Of a stretch of 64,000 nucleotides of DNA, positions 22,665 through 53,512 are shown piece after piece (position 1 is the first letter of the stretch; each line of letters starts with the position of its first letter). Source of the DNA: Branchiostoma lanceolatum (taxonomy: Eukaryota; Chordata; Leptocardii; Amphioxiformes; Branchiostomatidae); the NCBI RefSeq assembly GCF_035083965.1, contig NC_089732.1, positions 7,875,383 to 7,939,382 of the forward strand, given 5' to 3'. Both the position numbers and the translations under genes were made by a program. The notes under the pieces are model-generated. The model saw only the letters and a list, made by a program, of their open reading frames with translations. It was not told where the DNA came from and ran no database searches.

Positions 22665-23457
22665 TAATCCTGTACATATAAGTTAATCACTCTCTACACC
22701 ATGTATGCAACCAATACATGTCCAAAACTCTCCTCAACATCATTATAACAAAGTAAAGAGAAGTACTGGGTTTCCAACACCTCAGAAGATAAGCAAATTA
22801 AGTGGTAAAAGAAGACAATCTTTTTTTCGAAAATCGATAGCTTAAGTCTAGGGATACTAACACCACAAACTGGGACCATTCCAAAATATATAAGGCCCAA
22901 ATAATTCCACAGGCAAAATGTAATTGCCTAGTAGATATAGTGACATTTTCTCGTACTGGGGACCATTTCATACAATTGGTCAGAAATTCTCTTCAACCAT
23001 GTTTTTCTAAAAGGAAGCGGGACTTAAGGAACTGACAAACAATCATTTTTCTGCCCTCCCTCCCCATCTTCAATGCTAACCATGTCAACTCTGCACCTGA
23101 CATTGTTTAAGCTTGTTATACTACAAGTACTAGTAATAACACGCGATTACACAGACACAAGACCACATTCCTGAGACACAAGTCAAGACTTTGCTAGAAC
23201 ATTATTGTTGGAAGATCTGGTATTGCTAAAATCTTTGTACAAGAAAATATGAGAAATAATGGTACATGTCTATACTGTGGGACAATTTCAAAGTTTACAA
23301 ACGGAAAGCAAAGCTAAAATCCTTGATAGCGATTGATATTGTTTCATGTTATATGAAGATGAAGACAACCAAATCGTCATCAACCAGAAATTTTAAAGAA
23401 CTGTATAGTGTTGGTTGCATATTTTGCCTACAGAGCAGAGGCCCCTTAGCTTGTACA

Positions 23458-30880
<7,423 letters not shown>

Positions 30881-33636
30881 CGTTTCTTGGACTCTTCTTC
30901 ACGCAGGGTGGATCCTGAACCGTTCCCACACCTCCAGTAAACGTACAAAGGCAAAAATATGGACGTTTTCCCCCTTGAGCGAGCAGAAAAATGACAATAC
31001 GTAACACCACTAAGATGTCAACCTTGCGCAACAGATCATGTGTTGCCTGTTCTCGTACCCAGCGCGCTCTCTTTCCCAGGGCAAAATCCAAAAAGGTTAC
31101 AGTTTTTGGCAACGCCACTTTCACGGAGTTATTGCGTTTAGCCAAGTTGGTAAAAGTGGTGTAAGCTATGCCGATAAAGCATATTGCCTAAAACCAAACC
31201 GCTTTTCAACTTCATCAAAAATTCTGGTTGTCTTACTTTATAACTATCTTTTTTATCTTTTATATTTTATTAACAGTTTTATTGAATTAACAATCTATTT
31301 ATTGGGTGATTTTATAGTACAGGCATGGACTGAACGTTAGCAGTCACATTAATTATAAACAGGAACTGATTTTCTGTTCTGTTCTTCTTGTAAGATAGAT
31401 ATAGGAAAAGATAACAAAGACGATGTATGCAAATATGTATCGTCTGTAATTTATAGTTTATACTTTAGACTTTGAATGACCCTTTCAATGGAACACACTT
31501 GGACCATAAAGTATATAGTGCATATGTAAACGATCTGATACTGTGATAGCGATATTGTGATAAGTCAAGTAAGTCAAGGATCTGTAATTATGTAACGTTT
31601 GTAGTCTATAGTTTGTACTTTCAGACTTTGAATGACCCTTTGAATGGAGCACACCCTCGGACACACCTCCTGACCTTTGTTACCATGTCAAGGTCCTTGC
31701 CTGGGCTGCCAGCTCCCACCGGAACCAACCGGTTCATTCTGGGGAACGCCAGGTTATCTGAACGTAAACACGTCAATCACAAAGATTAGAGAAGCCGCAT
31801 CCTGTTGCAAGTGCCGACACCCACGTACACACCCCCAGACAAAGGGCTCCTGATTGGTCAACTGTTTTTGACCACGCCATAAAAAAGGTCAATAGTCTGA
31901 ATAGATAAAGTTGTTTGACAAACTTCTGCTGCTGGGCAACTTTTAATCTTACGCAGATTGAGGGACTGACGTCGTCTACAGAAAGCTAGCTACAATCAAG
32001 CATGTCTGTATCAAGAAGGTTCAAGATTTTAGTTCATTGGTAAACTTTTTAAAGCTTCCTTACATCTTGAATGAATTGAATGAATGGTTAAAACAACACG
32101 GTTCAGACTCATGTCTGTAAGTTGGTTCAATAAAGATTGAATTGAATTGAAGTAAAAATTGAAATACGGATATTCCTACACAACTGATCATCTGATAAGT
32201 AAAGAAACAGGTTTAAATCATTCTAGCTGAGGTTTAGTTATAACCGTTAGTCTAGCTCTAGATTAAATCTATATTGATTTTGTCAACGTTGCAACCTTAT
32301 GCCCATTTTTATTTTAAATCTAGATTTAAATCTAAGGTGCTTTTGCCGATGTCAGTTGCAGTGATACTTAATTGATTCTTCTTAAGTAAGAAATGTACGT
32401 ACGATCATGTGAGGCATACATGACAGGGATGATGCAACTGTCACATGATGTTAACATTAAAATGTACCATGAGTTTTTGTCGTTAACTCTAGATCCAGCC
32501 ACTTGGAAGTGCTTGCAAAACTTCTTCTCAAGCTTCTGAGGCTTATCATACACTCACAATTATGTCCTGCCTGTAACGATAAGATTACACTGAAAAGACA
32601 CTTCACCATCACCTAGTTCCATCCTCATCTTAGACACTTAGGCTGTTTAGAAATATGGTGTCCAACATATGGGTCAATACATGCGTCGTCACGCCACCAC
32701 GTGACTTTGTTGTTATGATCTGACGTCACGGAATTCGAATAGTTCATTGGAGAGGCAATTAGGGGTTGAGTCGAAAGTCAATTTGTAAGTATTATAAGTA
32801 TCACAGGGTTAATCGACGTTTAAAGGATATATGAAGCATTTACTTTACTTCAAAATGATATTGTACTCATAGAATTGGCAAAATATTGCGATATTGTCAT
32901 TCCATAAATATGTTTATTACTGACTGTCCCTACCATGGCGAGACCATTCCATCTAAGTCTTCCCAAGAAATGGCAGCTTGCAGCGGCAGCGTACAGGTAT
33001 GCAATAGAAACAAGCCATTTTCTGACTCTCCTTAGCGTATACCCGACCATTTTGTTATGCTACAGATAGATAAGAAACCCGGGAAGCCTTCAAGAGTCTC
33101 CGTGGCAGTGCATCGTGGTTCCACCGGGCAGGGGACGAGGTCCTGCTCGGTGCCAGGCCTCGCGAGAGGAATGTTTGGGCCGCCATGAATATTTCCGCGC
33201 CCTGTGTCGTGTTTCAGAGTGAGCTGAACTCCCAGTAGCCTAGATCCGTGCCGAGCCAAACACCCTAGTTGCATGCTGCCCACGTTCTCGGGCTAGTACA
33301 GCCCCAGGTCTGTCTAAGTGCTTGATCGAATAGAGCGGTGCACCTTTTGGAGCAAACAAGCGACGTCAATTTTCCCTGGGCCTTTTTACGAGCTGTTTAT
33401 CACGTATAGACTCTAGTCTAGAGGCAAGCGGGCAACAACACCAGATGTGTCCACGTAGCTCCCGTACAACTACGTGTCCTACTAATGAAAACGTCATGTG
33501 AACTGCCCTATTTACAAACCATGTGATGTATACCATATATTTCCCAATGTTTACCTCCGTCTGTATTGGTAACTGATAGGTGTGCTTTGTTTTGATTGGT
33601 TGCGCCGTTAATTTTATCAGTTGTGTAGGTCAGTGA
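30881..33636. other. GCDH-MKNK divergent intergenic region
   Basis: About 2.8 kb between divergent genes. The first few hundred bases should hold the GCDH promoter; no TATA box is evident. A partial tandem duplication of about 70 bp (TTTGAATGACCCTTT...GGA.CACAC) occurs at about 31,440-31,505 and 31,590-31,665. A CCAAT/TATA-like cluster (31,841-31,889) is followed by AATAAA at 32,129. No credible protein-coding ORF was found. Confidence 0.45.
31841..32151 (+). other. Possible small transcription unit or SINE-like element
   Basis: CTGATTGGTCA (inverted CCAAT) and CCATAAAAAAGG (TATA-like, about 31,878) are followed, about 250 bp on, by AATAAAG (32,129) and a tandem ATTGA tail to 32,151. The tail is typical of non-LTR element 3' ends. 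The only ATG frame from 32,001 is 13 codons. It could be a SINE, a noncoding RNA or a distal untranslated exon. Confidence 0.3.
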
Positions 33637-33676
33637 TGACGTCAAAACGGTGGGCTGTGCCAGGTTTATTTATAAA
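33637..33676 (+). promoter_or_regulatory. MKNK core promoter: CRE plus TATA box
   Basis: A perfect palindromic CRE TGACGTCA (33,637-33,644) lies 26 bp upstream of TATAAA (33,671-33,676), which predicts a start of transcription near 33,700 and a 5' UTR of about 255 bases before the ATG. The spacing is good for CREB/ATF input. Motifs are seen; function is inferred. Confidence 0.6.
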
Positions 33677-33956
33677 CTCAGTGACAAACTCGTGATGTGG
33701 CCACGTATGTGTGTATTATGTAGTGTGGACAGTCCGAACTAGCAAGTCACCAGAGCAGTGGTCAGTTTCTTGCCCAGGCAGTCAGCCGCATTTGGCCAGT
33801 GTGGACGTTGGATAACTTCTAGTTTTGGTGACCGCCTTTTAAGTAAAGGTGCACCAACTTTTGGAGTTGTTGTTTGGACAGCAATTGAGGTTGCTTGTTG
33901 CAATTGTTAGAGCTTGCATTGATTGACAACGCTTGAAAACGTTACGGACCGACGCG

Positions 33957-45049
<11,093 letters not shown>

Positions 45050-48000
45050 TGCGGCCTCCAACCCTCTGTCAACAGTTGGGGGTATTTTAAATGTGATTTT
45101 TATTTTAATACACCAGTGCAAATAGCGGTTATTGTATGATGTGAAGACACAGCAATCATGTGAAGCTCCTAGAGCTTGAGATTACTTCCAAGGGGCCAAT
45201 GAAGACAGATTGAAGTGAACAGCCAGACAAATGACTGAAAATTCACTGAAAATTTACTGAAACACTACTGTCAGTAGTCAACCAGTGAATTTCCAGTACT
45301 GATGGCTTGCCAAGGGTAGTAAGTAAAAGACAATTTACTGAAAATTTACTGACACACTACTGTCAGTAGTCGACCAGTACTAACCAGTGAATTTCCAGTA
45401 CTGATGGCTTGCCAAGGGTAGTAAGTAAAAGACAATTTACTGAAAATTTACTGAAACACTACTGTCAGTAGTCGACCAGTACTAACCAGTGAATTTCCAG
45501 TACTGATGGTTTGCCAAGGGTAGTCAATAAAAGACAATTTACTGAAAATTTACTGAAACACTACTGTCAGTAGTCGACCAGTACTGACCAGTGAATTTCC
45601 AGTACTGATGGTTTGCCAAGGGCTGGTACCAAAAGCCTGCTAGGCTTTGGTTCTCACGTTTTCAGGAAAGATATAATTATGCTTCCTATTCAGGAGGATA
45701 ATGGACTGATGAAAAGCAGAGAAAGGTTTCTGTAGTGTGTATCTGTTAGTTTCACTCGTCAAATGGAAATGTTTTGATGCAGGAGTGATCTCTAATATCT
45801 ATTCAATGACATACATTCCTGGGCTCTGGCAACCAAAGTCAGGCAACCCCAATAAGGCTGGGATTCAGCAAATGAGACTGTCTGGAAATGCTCCTGTATT
45901 AGAAGTTATTTTTTGGTGATGCCCTCGGGGCTAGCCTAATAGAATGTTATCATTCTTCTAAACAATGTCAGTACAACAAGGAACACAGAAGTTACTGATA
46001 CATGTTACTTATTGGATATATGTTGATTACAAAATTTCATCTTACTATGAGAACAACATTTCGGGATACAAGGCCATTGTTCTAATTGAGATTTTGACTG
46101 TTGGTCAGTGAAAGGCTTTATTCTATTAGAGACTGTAATGCTATATCAGACAAGTCACTCTGGCAAAGCATCAGAACAAACAATACAATCAAAATAGGTG
46201 AAAATGCCAGTAACCATTTAGTTTCCAATATGGCTGCTTCCTTTGATCAAAATAGTTACCGGCTCAAGGTCAAATGTGTCAGCAAGGTTAAAGCCAATAC
46301 AGAGATGTATCATGACAATAGAAATGTGCAATAATAGCCCCTGTGGCATGGAGTTATAAATCAAGAAAAGATGTATGTAAACCATGAAGCTTGTGAAAAG
46401 TACAGATTCCCCTTTGAGACATGCTTTCTATGAATACAGAATGACACAGGATGCCCATGTTTTGCTATCCTATAACCAAGACTTCTCAGGACTTTTTAGA
46501 AAATAGTACATTTTTGATTTGTATTCATGTTGCTATGCAAGGACAAGATGTGGCGATTGTCACATTCCTGTGAACTGCTCTTCTTTCCACTTGGTGACAC
46601 TGTACTCTTGTGCTATAGTGTGACAAGGAGCATATTCTGTGTCCACAAATGTTAGTTCAGTTGAAAATTTGTAACTCAGAAGATACTAGAGACTGGTCCG
46701 TTTGTAAGTTTGTCGGTTGAGTTTGTGCCAAGTTTGGTGTTTCAGAAAACGCCATAGAGGTGGAGAATTTGCAGTTGGGAAAATGTGTATGGTTGAGGCA
46801 AGTTGTGTTCAGGGAGAAAAACATCAATTTTTATGAAGAGATTCATTCATTTTGACCCTGAAAACTCAAGACAGTGGTTCGCACTGATTTTGTCAGTGCA
46901 GTTTGTTGACCAGTCTTCAGAATCTTTTGAGTTACAGCCTACTGTGAACAAGATGCTCTGAGATGAATGTCGAGAACAGTGTTCTTTATGTAGCAGTGCC
47001 CCCTTCCTTCTTGCATGTAAACTGCAGATTTCAGCACCTCTTAGCATTTGAATGAGTAGTCTAACTTGTTAACAGTGCTCACATGAGCAAAAAAATGCCT
47101 TTGTAATTACGGCACATGTGCCATCAAGAACTTATAACTAAAGATTATTCATTTTTAATTGCTTCAGGAAAAGTACTTGTAGCCATACTGCTATGATATT
47201 AAAAACAGACAAATTGTCCTTTTGAAACTGAGCGGCATTGTTTTTGTTTTTTTCGCTGGAGTAGAAAACTTTGAAATGTGCAAAGTTAAATATTGTGTTT
47301 GAGTTTCCAAAGGATAGCAAGATCTAAATGAAAGGTATCATAAGTGTGTGCTCCAAAAGGCTTTATGTATCTCGATGTATTTTTGTAGGGGAAGAGTTTT
47401 AGAATGATCTTGTTGAAATGGAGACAATTTACGTTATACATTATTTTCAAATTCACTGCAGTTTTCATTGTTTGTGTCCTGTTATATTTGTACTGGATGG
47501 ATTTTATCATAATGCAGGTATTTCATATGGATTATGAACAGTGTTATCACCCAGCAGTTATGAACAAAATGATGTCAAAATGAAAATTTAAAATCTGTAT
47601 TGTTTGTCTACCAATGTATGTGTAGAGAAGTGTTACATACAAGGCATTTTAGTTTGTGAGGGTGCTTATGATTAACAGAATCTTGATGGCAAAAGGATAT
47701 GTTTCCGTAGCTGGTATGTTATTAAGTTGCTTCCTAAACTTGTAAAACAGATAATATGTACTGTATGTTCCATTGGCAAAGTGTTGCATAAGAGATGTGA
47801 TGGTTTTTATCTTCCACGTAAGTTTGAAACCGCATCATATTTTTACCTTTGTGATAAAGTACAAAGTGGGAGAAACAGTTGTATCCAGCTTCAGCACCTA
47901 ATTACTTTCCAATATCTCTTCCATTGAAGTGCTGAGTTTTTAGAAATTCTTTTTACAAATGAAATTACTAGACCTGAAACATCAGTGAATGGAAGTACAT

Positions 48001-48830
48001 TGGGAGAAAAATATGTACATGTGTAATACTTTAAAACGAAGTGTAATACACTATCATATGATTGGATACATACATCATGTACATGTACTTCTTGTATTGT
48101 GATCTTGCCAGGTGCTCAGATTTTGGATGATTTCTGCACTGATTCAAGGTACAACATGTATAACCTAGCTATCCACTGCCATGCTCTTATGACTATCCCA
48201 TTCTAAATCTCATAAGAGGGTGGTCAGGAATAACCCTTCACTGTTGAATGAAATTATCATCATGACCACCCCCTGTACATTTTGAATGGAATATTCCTTT
48301 GGTAGATGTTCTTTTGTGGAAGCTTTGTACTAAGTGAACAATTTAAACATGAGATTCTATGTGCCATTTTGTACACAGCTTTGGGGTGAATCTATTATAC
48401 AATGTTAACTGTACATGTTGTAACAAAAGGCTCTTGCCATGATGACTCACACAAGATGACAACTTCTAATTGGTCATAATTGTGAATTAACTGAAAGGAC
48501 ATTGTAGCTAAACCAATCGAAACATAGATAACAGCTTGTTAGAACATTTGAAAATTTGATGCTGCAAAGTGTCAGTCATAATGGCAAGTAAGATGTTTAA
48601 AACAACATGTACAACAGTCTACATGTATTGTGTTTGGCATCTGAAAGGCTGGGTGAGATTTTATCCTGTGCACATTTATTTTTATACGACATGGCAATAC
48701 TGTTGAGCAGAGAGTTGTATGCCTGAGATACCGATTCTTCCCAGAGACTGTCATGAATGTAAACTGGACACCACAGTTGGTGACACGCCCTTCATGACTT
48801 CTACAAGACAATAAACAACTGAAAAGGTAA
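45050..48830 (+). other. Probable long MKNK 3' UTR
   Basis: After the stop at 45,049 there are 3.8 kb of AT-rich sequence without credible ORFs or exons, up to AATAAA at 48,810-48,815. No earlier canonical signal was noted, but an earlier non-canonical end is possible. The tandem repeat at 45,235-45,625 lies within it. Confidence 0.45.
45235..45625 (+). repeat. 102-bp tandem repeat, four copies
   Basis: Units begin GACAATTTACTGAAAATTTA at 45,329, 45,431 and 45,533. A first copy from about 45,235 is about 12 bp shorter (it lacks the GACCAGTACTA insert). Each unit contains the palindrome ACTACTGTCAGTAGT and two CCAGTACT motifs. Copies differ by only a few bases. Confidence 0.9.
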
Positions 48831-48863
48831 CCTCAAAAGCATGGTGTTTGTCATATATTTATT
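48810..48863. terminator. Tail-to-tail poly(A) signals, MKNK and EFCAB9
   Basis: AATAAA on plus at 48,810-48,815 for MKNK; AATAAA on minus at 48,858-48,863 for EFCAB9. A second minus AATAAA at 49,115-49,120 is nearer the EFCAB9 stop and may be the main site. Confidence 0.5.
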
Positions 48864-49478
48864 TACGATACATCTCAGATAGAATTCACAACACATGAAT
48901 GTCTTGCTTTTTATGGCAAAGACAGCCTCTTTGGTAAGGAAAAATATGCGACAATGTCATGATGGATAGTTAAAAACACCATATACTGATTATTTGCTAA
49001 TAAGTATATAGCTGGTGCATTGGTACATTTTTACTGAGACAACTCATAGTCTAGCTATAGGTTTTTGACATTGACTCGGCCATACGAAAATTCAGGATAA
49101 AGTAACATAACTTCTTTATTTGGACACAGCACATAAATTATATGGATGACATCCACGTGCGCATTGTTTTTTGCCTGATATGGGAAAGAAAACACAAATT
49201 TCATTCCCACCCACAATACCGTGAGTGTAGTTGTAGAAGTGACGCTAATATCTGCTGGAATAACTGTGATACTCTGTTTTGTCACTTAAACCCTTGTTAC
49301 AACTTTTATGTTCTCCATTTTGAAAATTTGTCATCTTGTTTTATTTCGCCCATCTTGTTTTTGTGTTTTTTTAGTTCTTTAATTAGATTCGGAGTCTGCA
49401 GAACATGTCATCCATAAGATTTTGAATAGGATCACGTGGTGAAGACCATCCCAGCATTTAGTTGTCCAAATAGATTAG

Positions 49479-49757
49479 TCATAGAATGATGCAATAAGCT
49501 ATGATGCCGACTTTTTCATATCTCTCATTCAGTTCTTGTTTCTTCTTTTCCTTTTCCAAAGCCTTTTCCCTCATCTCCTCAGCTTTCTCTAACATCTTTT
49601 TCTCCAGCTCCTGTTGTTTGTCTATACAGGCCATGGCGAACAGTCGGAATTCCCGATAGTCCAGTTCCTGTAGTATCATAGAAGACAATTTATTACCGAC
49701 ATGAAAAAAGTGTGTGTGTGTGTGTGTATGTGTGTGTGTGTGTGTGAGAGTGTGTGT

Positions 49758-49804
<47 letters not shown>

Positions 49805-51971
49805 TCCGGATTTTGTAGCCAGGATAACTCATGATCCTCTGGATGGATTATGATGATATTTTGTAGCTCTTGAGAAGGCGAAAGTCAAGGTCAATTTAGG
49901 GTTACCTGGTATGTGACCTTGGTACTGCAGCAGAACTTCCATTTTTTGTATCTTTTGACCTGGACGTGCTATGGATCTTGATTTTTTTTGGTGGTAGATA
50001 TCTTGTGATGCAAGGAAAAAGCGTAGGTTTGGGACCCCTAGCAACTTGCTCTGGAACTGCAGGGGCATTTTTAGATTACTTTGTGCCTCAATCAGAGGAC
50101 TGAGAAGGTTAGTGGAAGCTCGTAGCCAGGTCTGGTGTGCCAACGGTCAGCATGAATGCGGAGAAGGCGACGAGATGCTATATAACGTTAGAGACAGTGT
50201 ACAGATTTGCCCCCCTCCCCCATCCCAACCTACTCTATTCACACATACACATAGCCTGTGTTACAAATTTCTCGCTGCCAGGGGCTAATTGGCGCCCTCC
50301 CTGAGGGGGCCGGTTAGTCGTAGGGGGGGGGGGGGGGCGTTAGGAGCGCGATCTAGTCTAGCCAACATACACACAAACACACGCACACACAGCGTGCCAT
50401 ATGAACTTTTCTTCTAAGTTACGCCATTATTTTGAACAAATCTGATTTACCTGATCTCCTGAGATGTCGAACTCGTAGAAGATTTCGTGCATGGCTCTTT
50501 TCTTGAAGTCGAAGAGGTACGTGAGCGCACGGAACTCGTCCGGAGTGATGCTGTTGCTCCCGTCGATGTCGATCAGTCCAAATATGGTCCGACAGTGTCG
50601 GTAGATGAACTGCTTCTCTACATGGTCCTGCGGAGACAACGCATTTTCATAAGAAAATACACATATCTATAACCTGAAACCATTATTGAAATCCTTTTAG
50701 GCAAATCTGTTGTTGTTTAATATCATTTACACGTTAACAAACAGATTCCAATAACAACCCTTTCCGCTGTACATGGTTTTCAGCACTAAGGACAGATCCA
50801 TTTGCCCGTGCGCGTGTCTTTTTCTGCCCCAATCTTTCCCCTCTGTCTCCGTCAACCTCTGCTCCTATTCAACTCTTCTTTTTCTCCTTCTCTCTCTTTC
50901 TCTCTCTTTCTGTATATGTATGCGTGCATGCGTGTCCACGTTTGCACGTTTGTATGTCAGGATAAGTTGCCGGTATTCAGTAACTTGGAGGGGCCTGAAC
51001 TGACAATGACCTTTTAGACAGACAGACAGGCACACAAACACACAAACACTAGCCTCCATAGCAGGCTTTCTGTGCCTTTTTGGGCTTGAAATACACTTTT
51101 TGCTGATGACCTATTTTTGTACTGAGTCCTTTGTGCAGTCAGCCTGTGACAATTAGGCTACACATACACACACACACCAGAAACAATTCCTCCATTTTCT
51201 ATGTAGGTAAAACCCACCTGCACGGCGATGAGTACGCAGACGAGTATGAAGAACTCTGAGAATTCCATCTCCCCCGACCCGTCCACGTCCAACATGTCGA
51301 ATGTCTGGTATATCTCGTCCTTCGTTAGATCAGTGAGCAGCCGCATGAAACAGTACGCCTGGACGTCTGGGCGTGGTTTGTATGTAAATGACGAATGTAA
51401 ATCATTATTATTTCGCCGAGAAGGTTATGTTTTCGTCAGCGTTCGTGTGTGTGTGTGTGTCTTTGTGTCTCACGATAACTCTAAAATGCCTGGATGGATT
51501 GTCATGATATTTAGCACTATGTGGATAGGTCTTCTTGAGACCTCCAAACAATTAGATTTTGGGCCCCCTAGTGGCTTGCTATGGTACTGCAGTGAAACTT
51601 CCGGGTCTAATTTCTCGTGTTCTGGACATGCTATGGTAATGATGTTTGAGTGGTAGCAAGGAGGTTTTATATAAAACCTCCTTGGTGGTAGATAGCTCTT
51701 GGGAGGGAGAGTAAGTCATGTTTAGACCCCTAGCGGTTTTTGTTGACTTTTTCCTACTGAAACATGCCTACTTTTGCTTCTGCGGATCTAGGAAGGAATT
51801 AGTTTACACGCATCAATGACAATGGTAAAGAAACATACCGTTTAGTGACTTATCCCCGTGAATGTCCAGTAGGTTGAAGTAACTCTGGAGTATCTTGACG
51901 TGTCTGACCGTTAGCAGACAGTACGTATTGTCCAGGTGCATCAGAGATAGCAGTTTCGACCGAACCCTCAT
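49479..51971 (-). CDS. efcab9: EF-hand protein EFCAB9 (CatSper calcium sensor)
   Basis: EFCAB9 is a Ca2+/pH sensor of the sperm CatSper channel in mammals. Exons (minus) 51971-51839, 51366-51218, 50627-50451 and 49667-49479 join in phase to 215 residues (human 197). Diagnostic are [25 protein letters not shown] and QFIYRHCR, matching the human YLDKIYCLLSVRNVK, EYFHILDVHG and QFMYRHSR. Four EF-hands: the first ([12 protein letters not shown]) is degenerate; the other three are canonical 12-residue loops with acidic position 12 ([36 protein letters not shown]). The last 40 residues form a Lys/Glu coiled helix ([20 protein letters not shown]). Start: the only Met before the conserved block in a 5' exon. 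The orthologue call is from memory of the family; another EFCAB-type EF-hand protein is the alternative. Confidence 0.88.
49705..50070 (+). repeat. GT-run dispersed repeat, copy 3
   Basis: A long (GT)n run (49,711-49,801), then GATCCTCTGGATGGATTATG, ATGATATTTTGTAGCTC, TTGGTACTGCAGCAGAACTT and GTAGGTTTGGGACCCC. Lies in the last EFCAB9 intron, antisense to the gene. A separate G-run sits at about 50,321-50,338. Confidence 0.75.
51415..51745 (+). repeat. GT-run dispersed repeat, copy 4
   Basis: GCCGAGAAGGTTATGTTTTC, a (GT)n run at 51,447, GCCTGGATGGATTGTCATGA, TATTTAGCACTATGTGGATA, TAGATTTTGGGCCCCC, GGTACTGCAGTGAAACTTCC. Contains a 28-bp perfect palindrome (51,657-51,684: CAAGGAGGTTTTAT and its complement). 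Lies in EFCAB9 intron 1. Confidence 0.75.
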
Positions 51972-52142
51972 GATTGTAATATCGTCCTGATGGCGTATAC
52001 CACTGAGTAGTCAAGTAGATTAATCGTGGTCGTCGTGAAATACTAACGTGTTGCTTCGACTGATGGTAACGTAACCTGTATCTTAGCAACAGCCCTCACG
52101 CTAGAACAGAACCCTGTTCTAGAACTATATGTGTTCCTGTTG

Positions 52143-52203
52143 AATGTGTTGTGTTCTTGTTGTGTTGTGTTGTGTAGTGGCGTGTTGGTGTTGTGTTGTG
52201 TCG
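52143..52203. repeat. GTGTT imperfect minisatellite
   Basis: About a dozen GTGTT/GTTGT units interrupted by CTTGTT and AGTGGC. Upstream of EFCAB9; may lie in its promoter region. Confidence 0.7.
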
Positions 52204-53439
52204 CATTGGTAACGAACGATGTTTCTGACTAAGGGGAAGAGATGGTGTTTCAGCCCTATTAATGTAATCTTAACCTTGAAGTAGCCTTCGAGTCACACCT
52301 TGAATGGGCTTTTGGATAAAAAAACATTACTAGCAGAATTTCATACAGAACTGGACAAAATTTATTTCACGACTTTCATTGCTACTACATGCAACGTAAG
52401 ATCCTTGAACATCGAACAAAGAATCAAACACTTTAGAATATGCACGAAGAAGACAAATCTTCAGACAAAGTCAGGACGAAACGTTACTAACCATACACAA
52501 CCTGAAATATTTCTCTTACTAATAAAGTACTTGTATTGGGGAACTCAATATTCATGTACGTTTTTTCCTGCTTTTTAGCTACATCTCACGTCACACAAGG
52601 AACCAGTTTGTTTGTCACGAATAAGACATGAGACAAAATACCAGTTCTAACAGGAACGCACCAGACGTTAGTTTTTTACGCAAATATAGAACAACCAACT
52701 TTCGTTTACAATACAGCACTCTTGATAGAGTGTACAGCATCTACGAACAGATACAAATTCAAAACCACATCCATATCTGTGTGCATTACAAGTGCCATAC
52801 GACAACGACTGTTATAGCGAATGGTACCGATGCAGTCGACTTCAACACCGACTTTGTCAAAAATATTCAGAAAGTCACAAATTAAACTTCACGTGCACAT
52901 ATTTCTTGCGAGGATATGGCAATTTGGTTAAATGTTCGTGTTTCTCTTACTTGAGACGATGAAGATAATACATACATGTACAGTCAAGTGGCACTGGACA
53001 ATTCTGAGGTTTCATACATTTAACAGATGTTTACGTCATTTACTAAATATTTAACTTACCAATAGTTAATCCTTATTTCATGAATCTCAAGAAATCAATG
53101 TTCAACTGCCTGGGTATGTTCTACTACAGCCAAATCTAACCACCATCACTAATCAGAGCACTCAACACGTCTTCCTAGTCTGTACAATATATAAGAAAAG
53201 AACAAGAAATTGTCCCAGAATTTAAGTGCCCAAATTCAAAGTTTGCTTTTCCCTTGAACTACTGTAGGGTGGAACTCGTTATCATCAAGTACCGTACCTT
53301 CCTCATTGAGTAGCTTTAAACAACGCTTACAGCTAGATGTGAAAAGGTTAGGTCGTTGATGATCAGTGCAACATTACCAGTGCCTCCACACCGAGTGCCT
53401 GCGAAGCTGGTGTGTTACGCCGAAGGGAGGTTATACCGG

Positions 53440-53512
<73 letters not shown>
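53440..53512. repeat. (CT)n(AT)n(AG)n palindromic microsatellite
   Basis: About 27 bases of CT, about 22 of TA, and about 25 of GA. The whole tract is self-complementary, so it can extrude as a cruciform. Confidence 0.95.

Noticed and set aside
32850-33283. Minus-strand ORFs in the GCDH-MKNK spacer
   Set aside because: Short, no recognisable domain and no splice-consistent extension.
45235-45625. CRISPR or centromeric satellite
   Set aside because: Only four 102-bp units without spacers, local to one gene's 3' flank.
49479-49832. 117-codon ORF with a His/Thr-repeat N-terminus
   Set aside because: The upstream part is translated (CA)n microsatellite in the intron; the EFCAB9 exon starts at the acceptor at 49,667.
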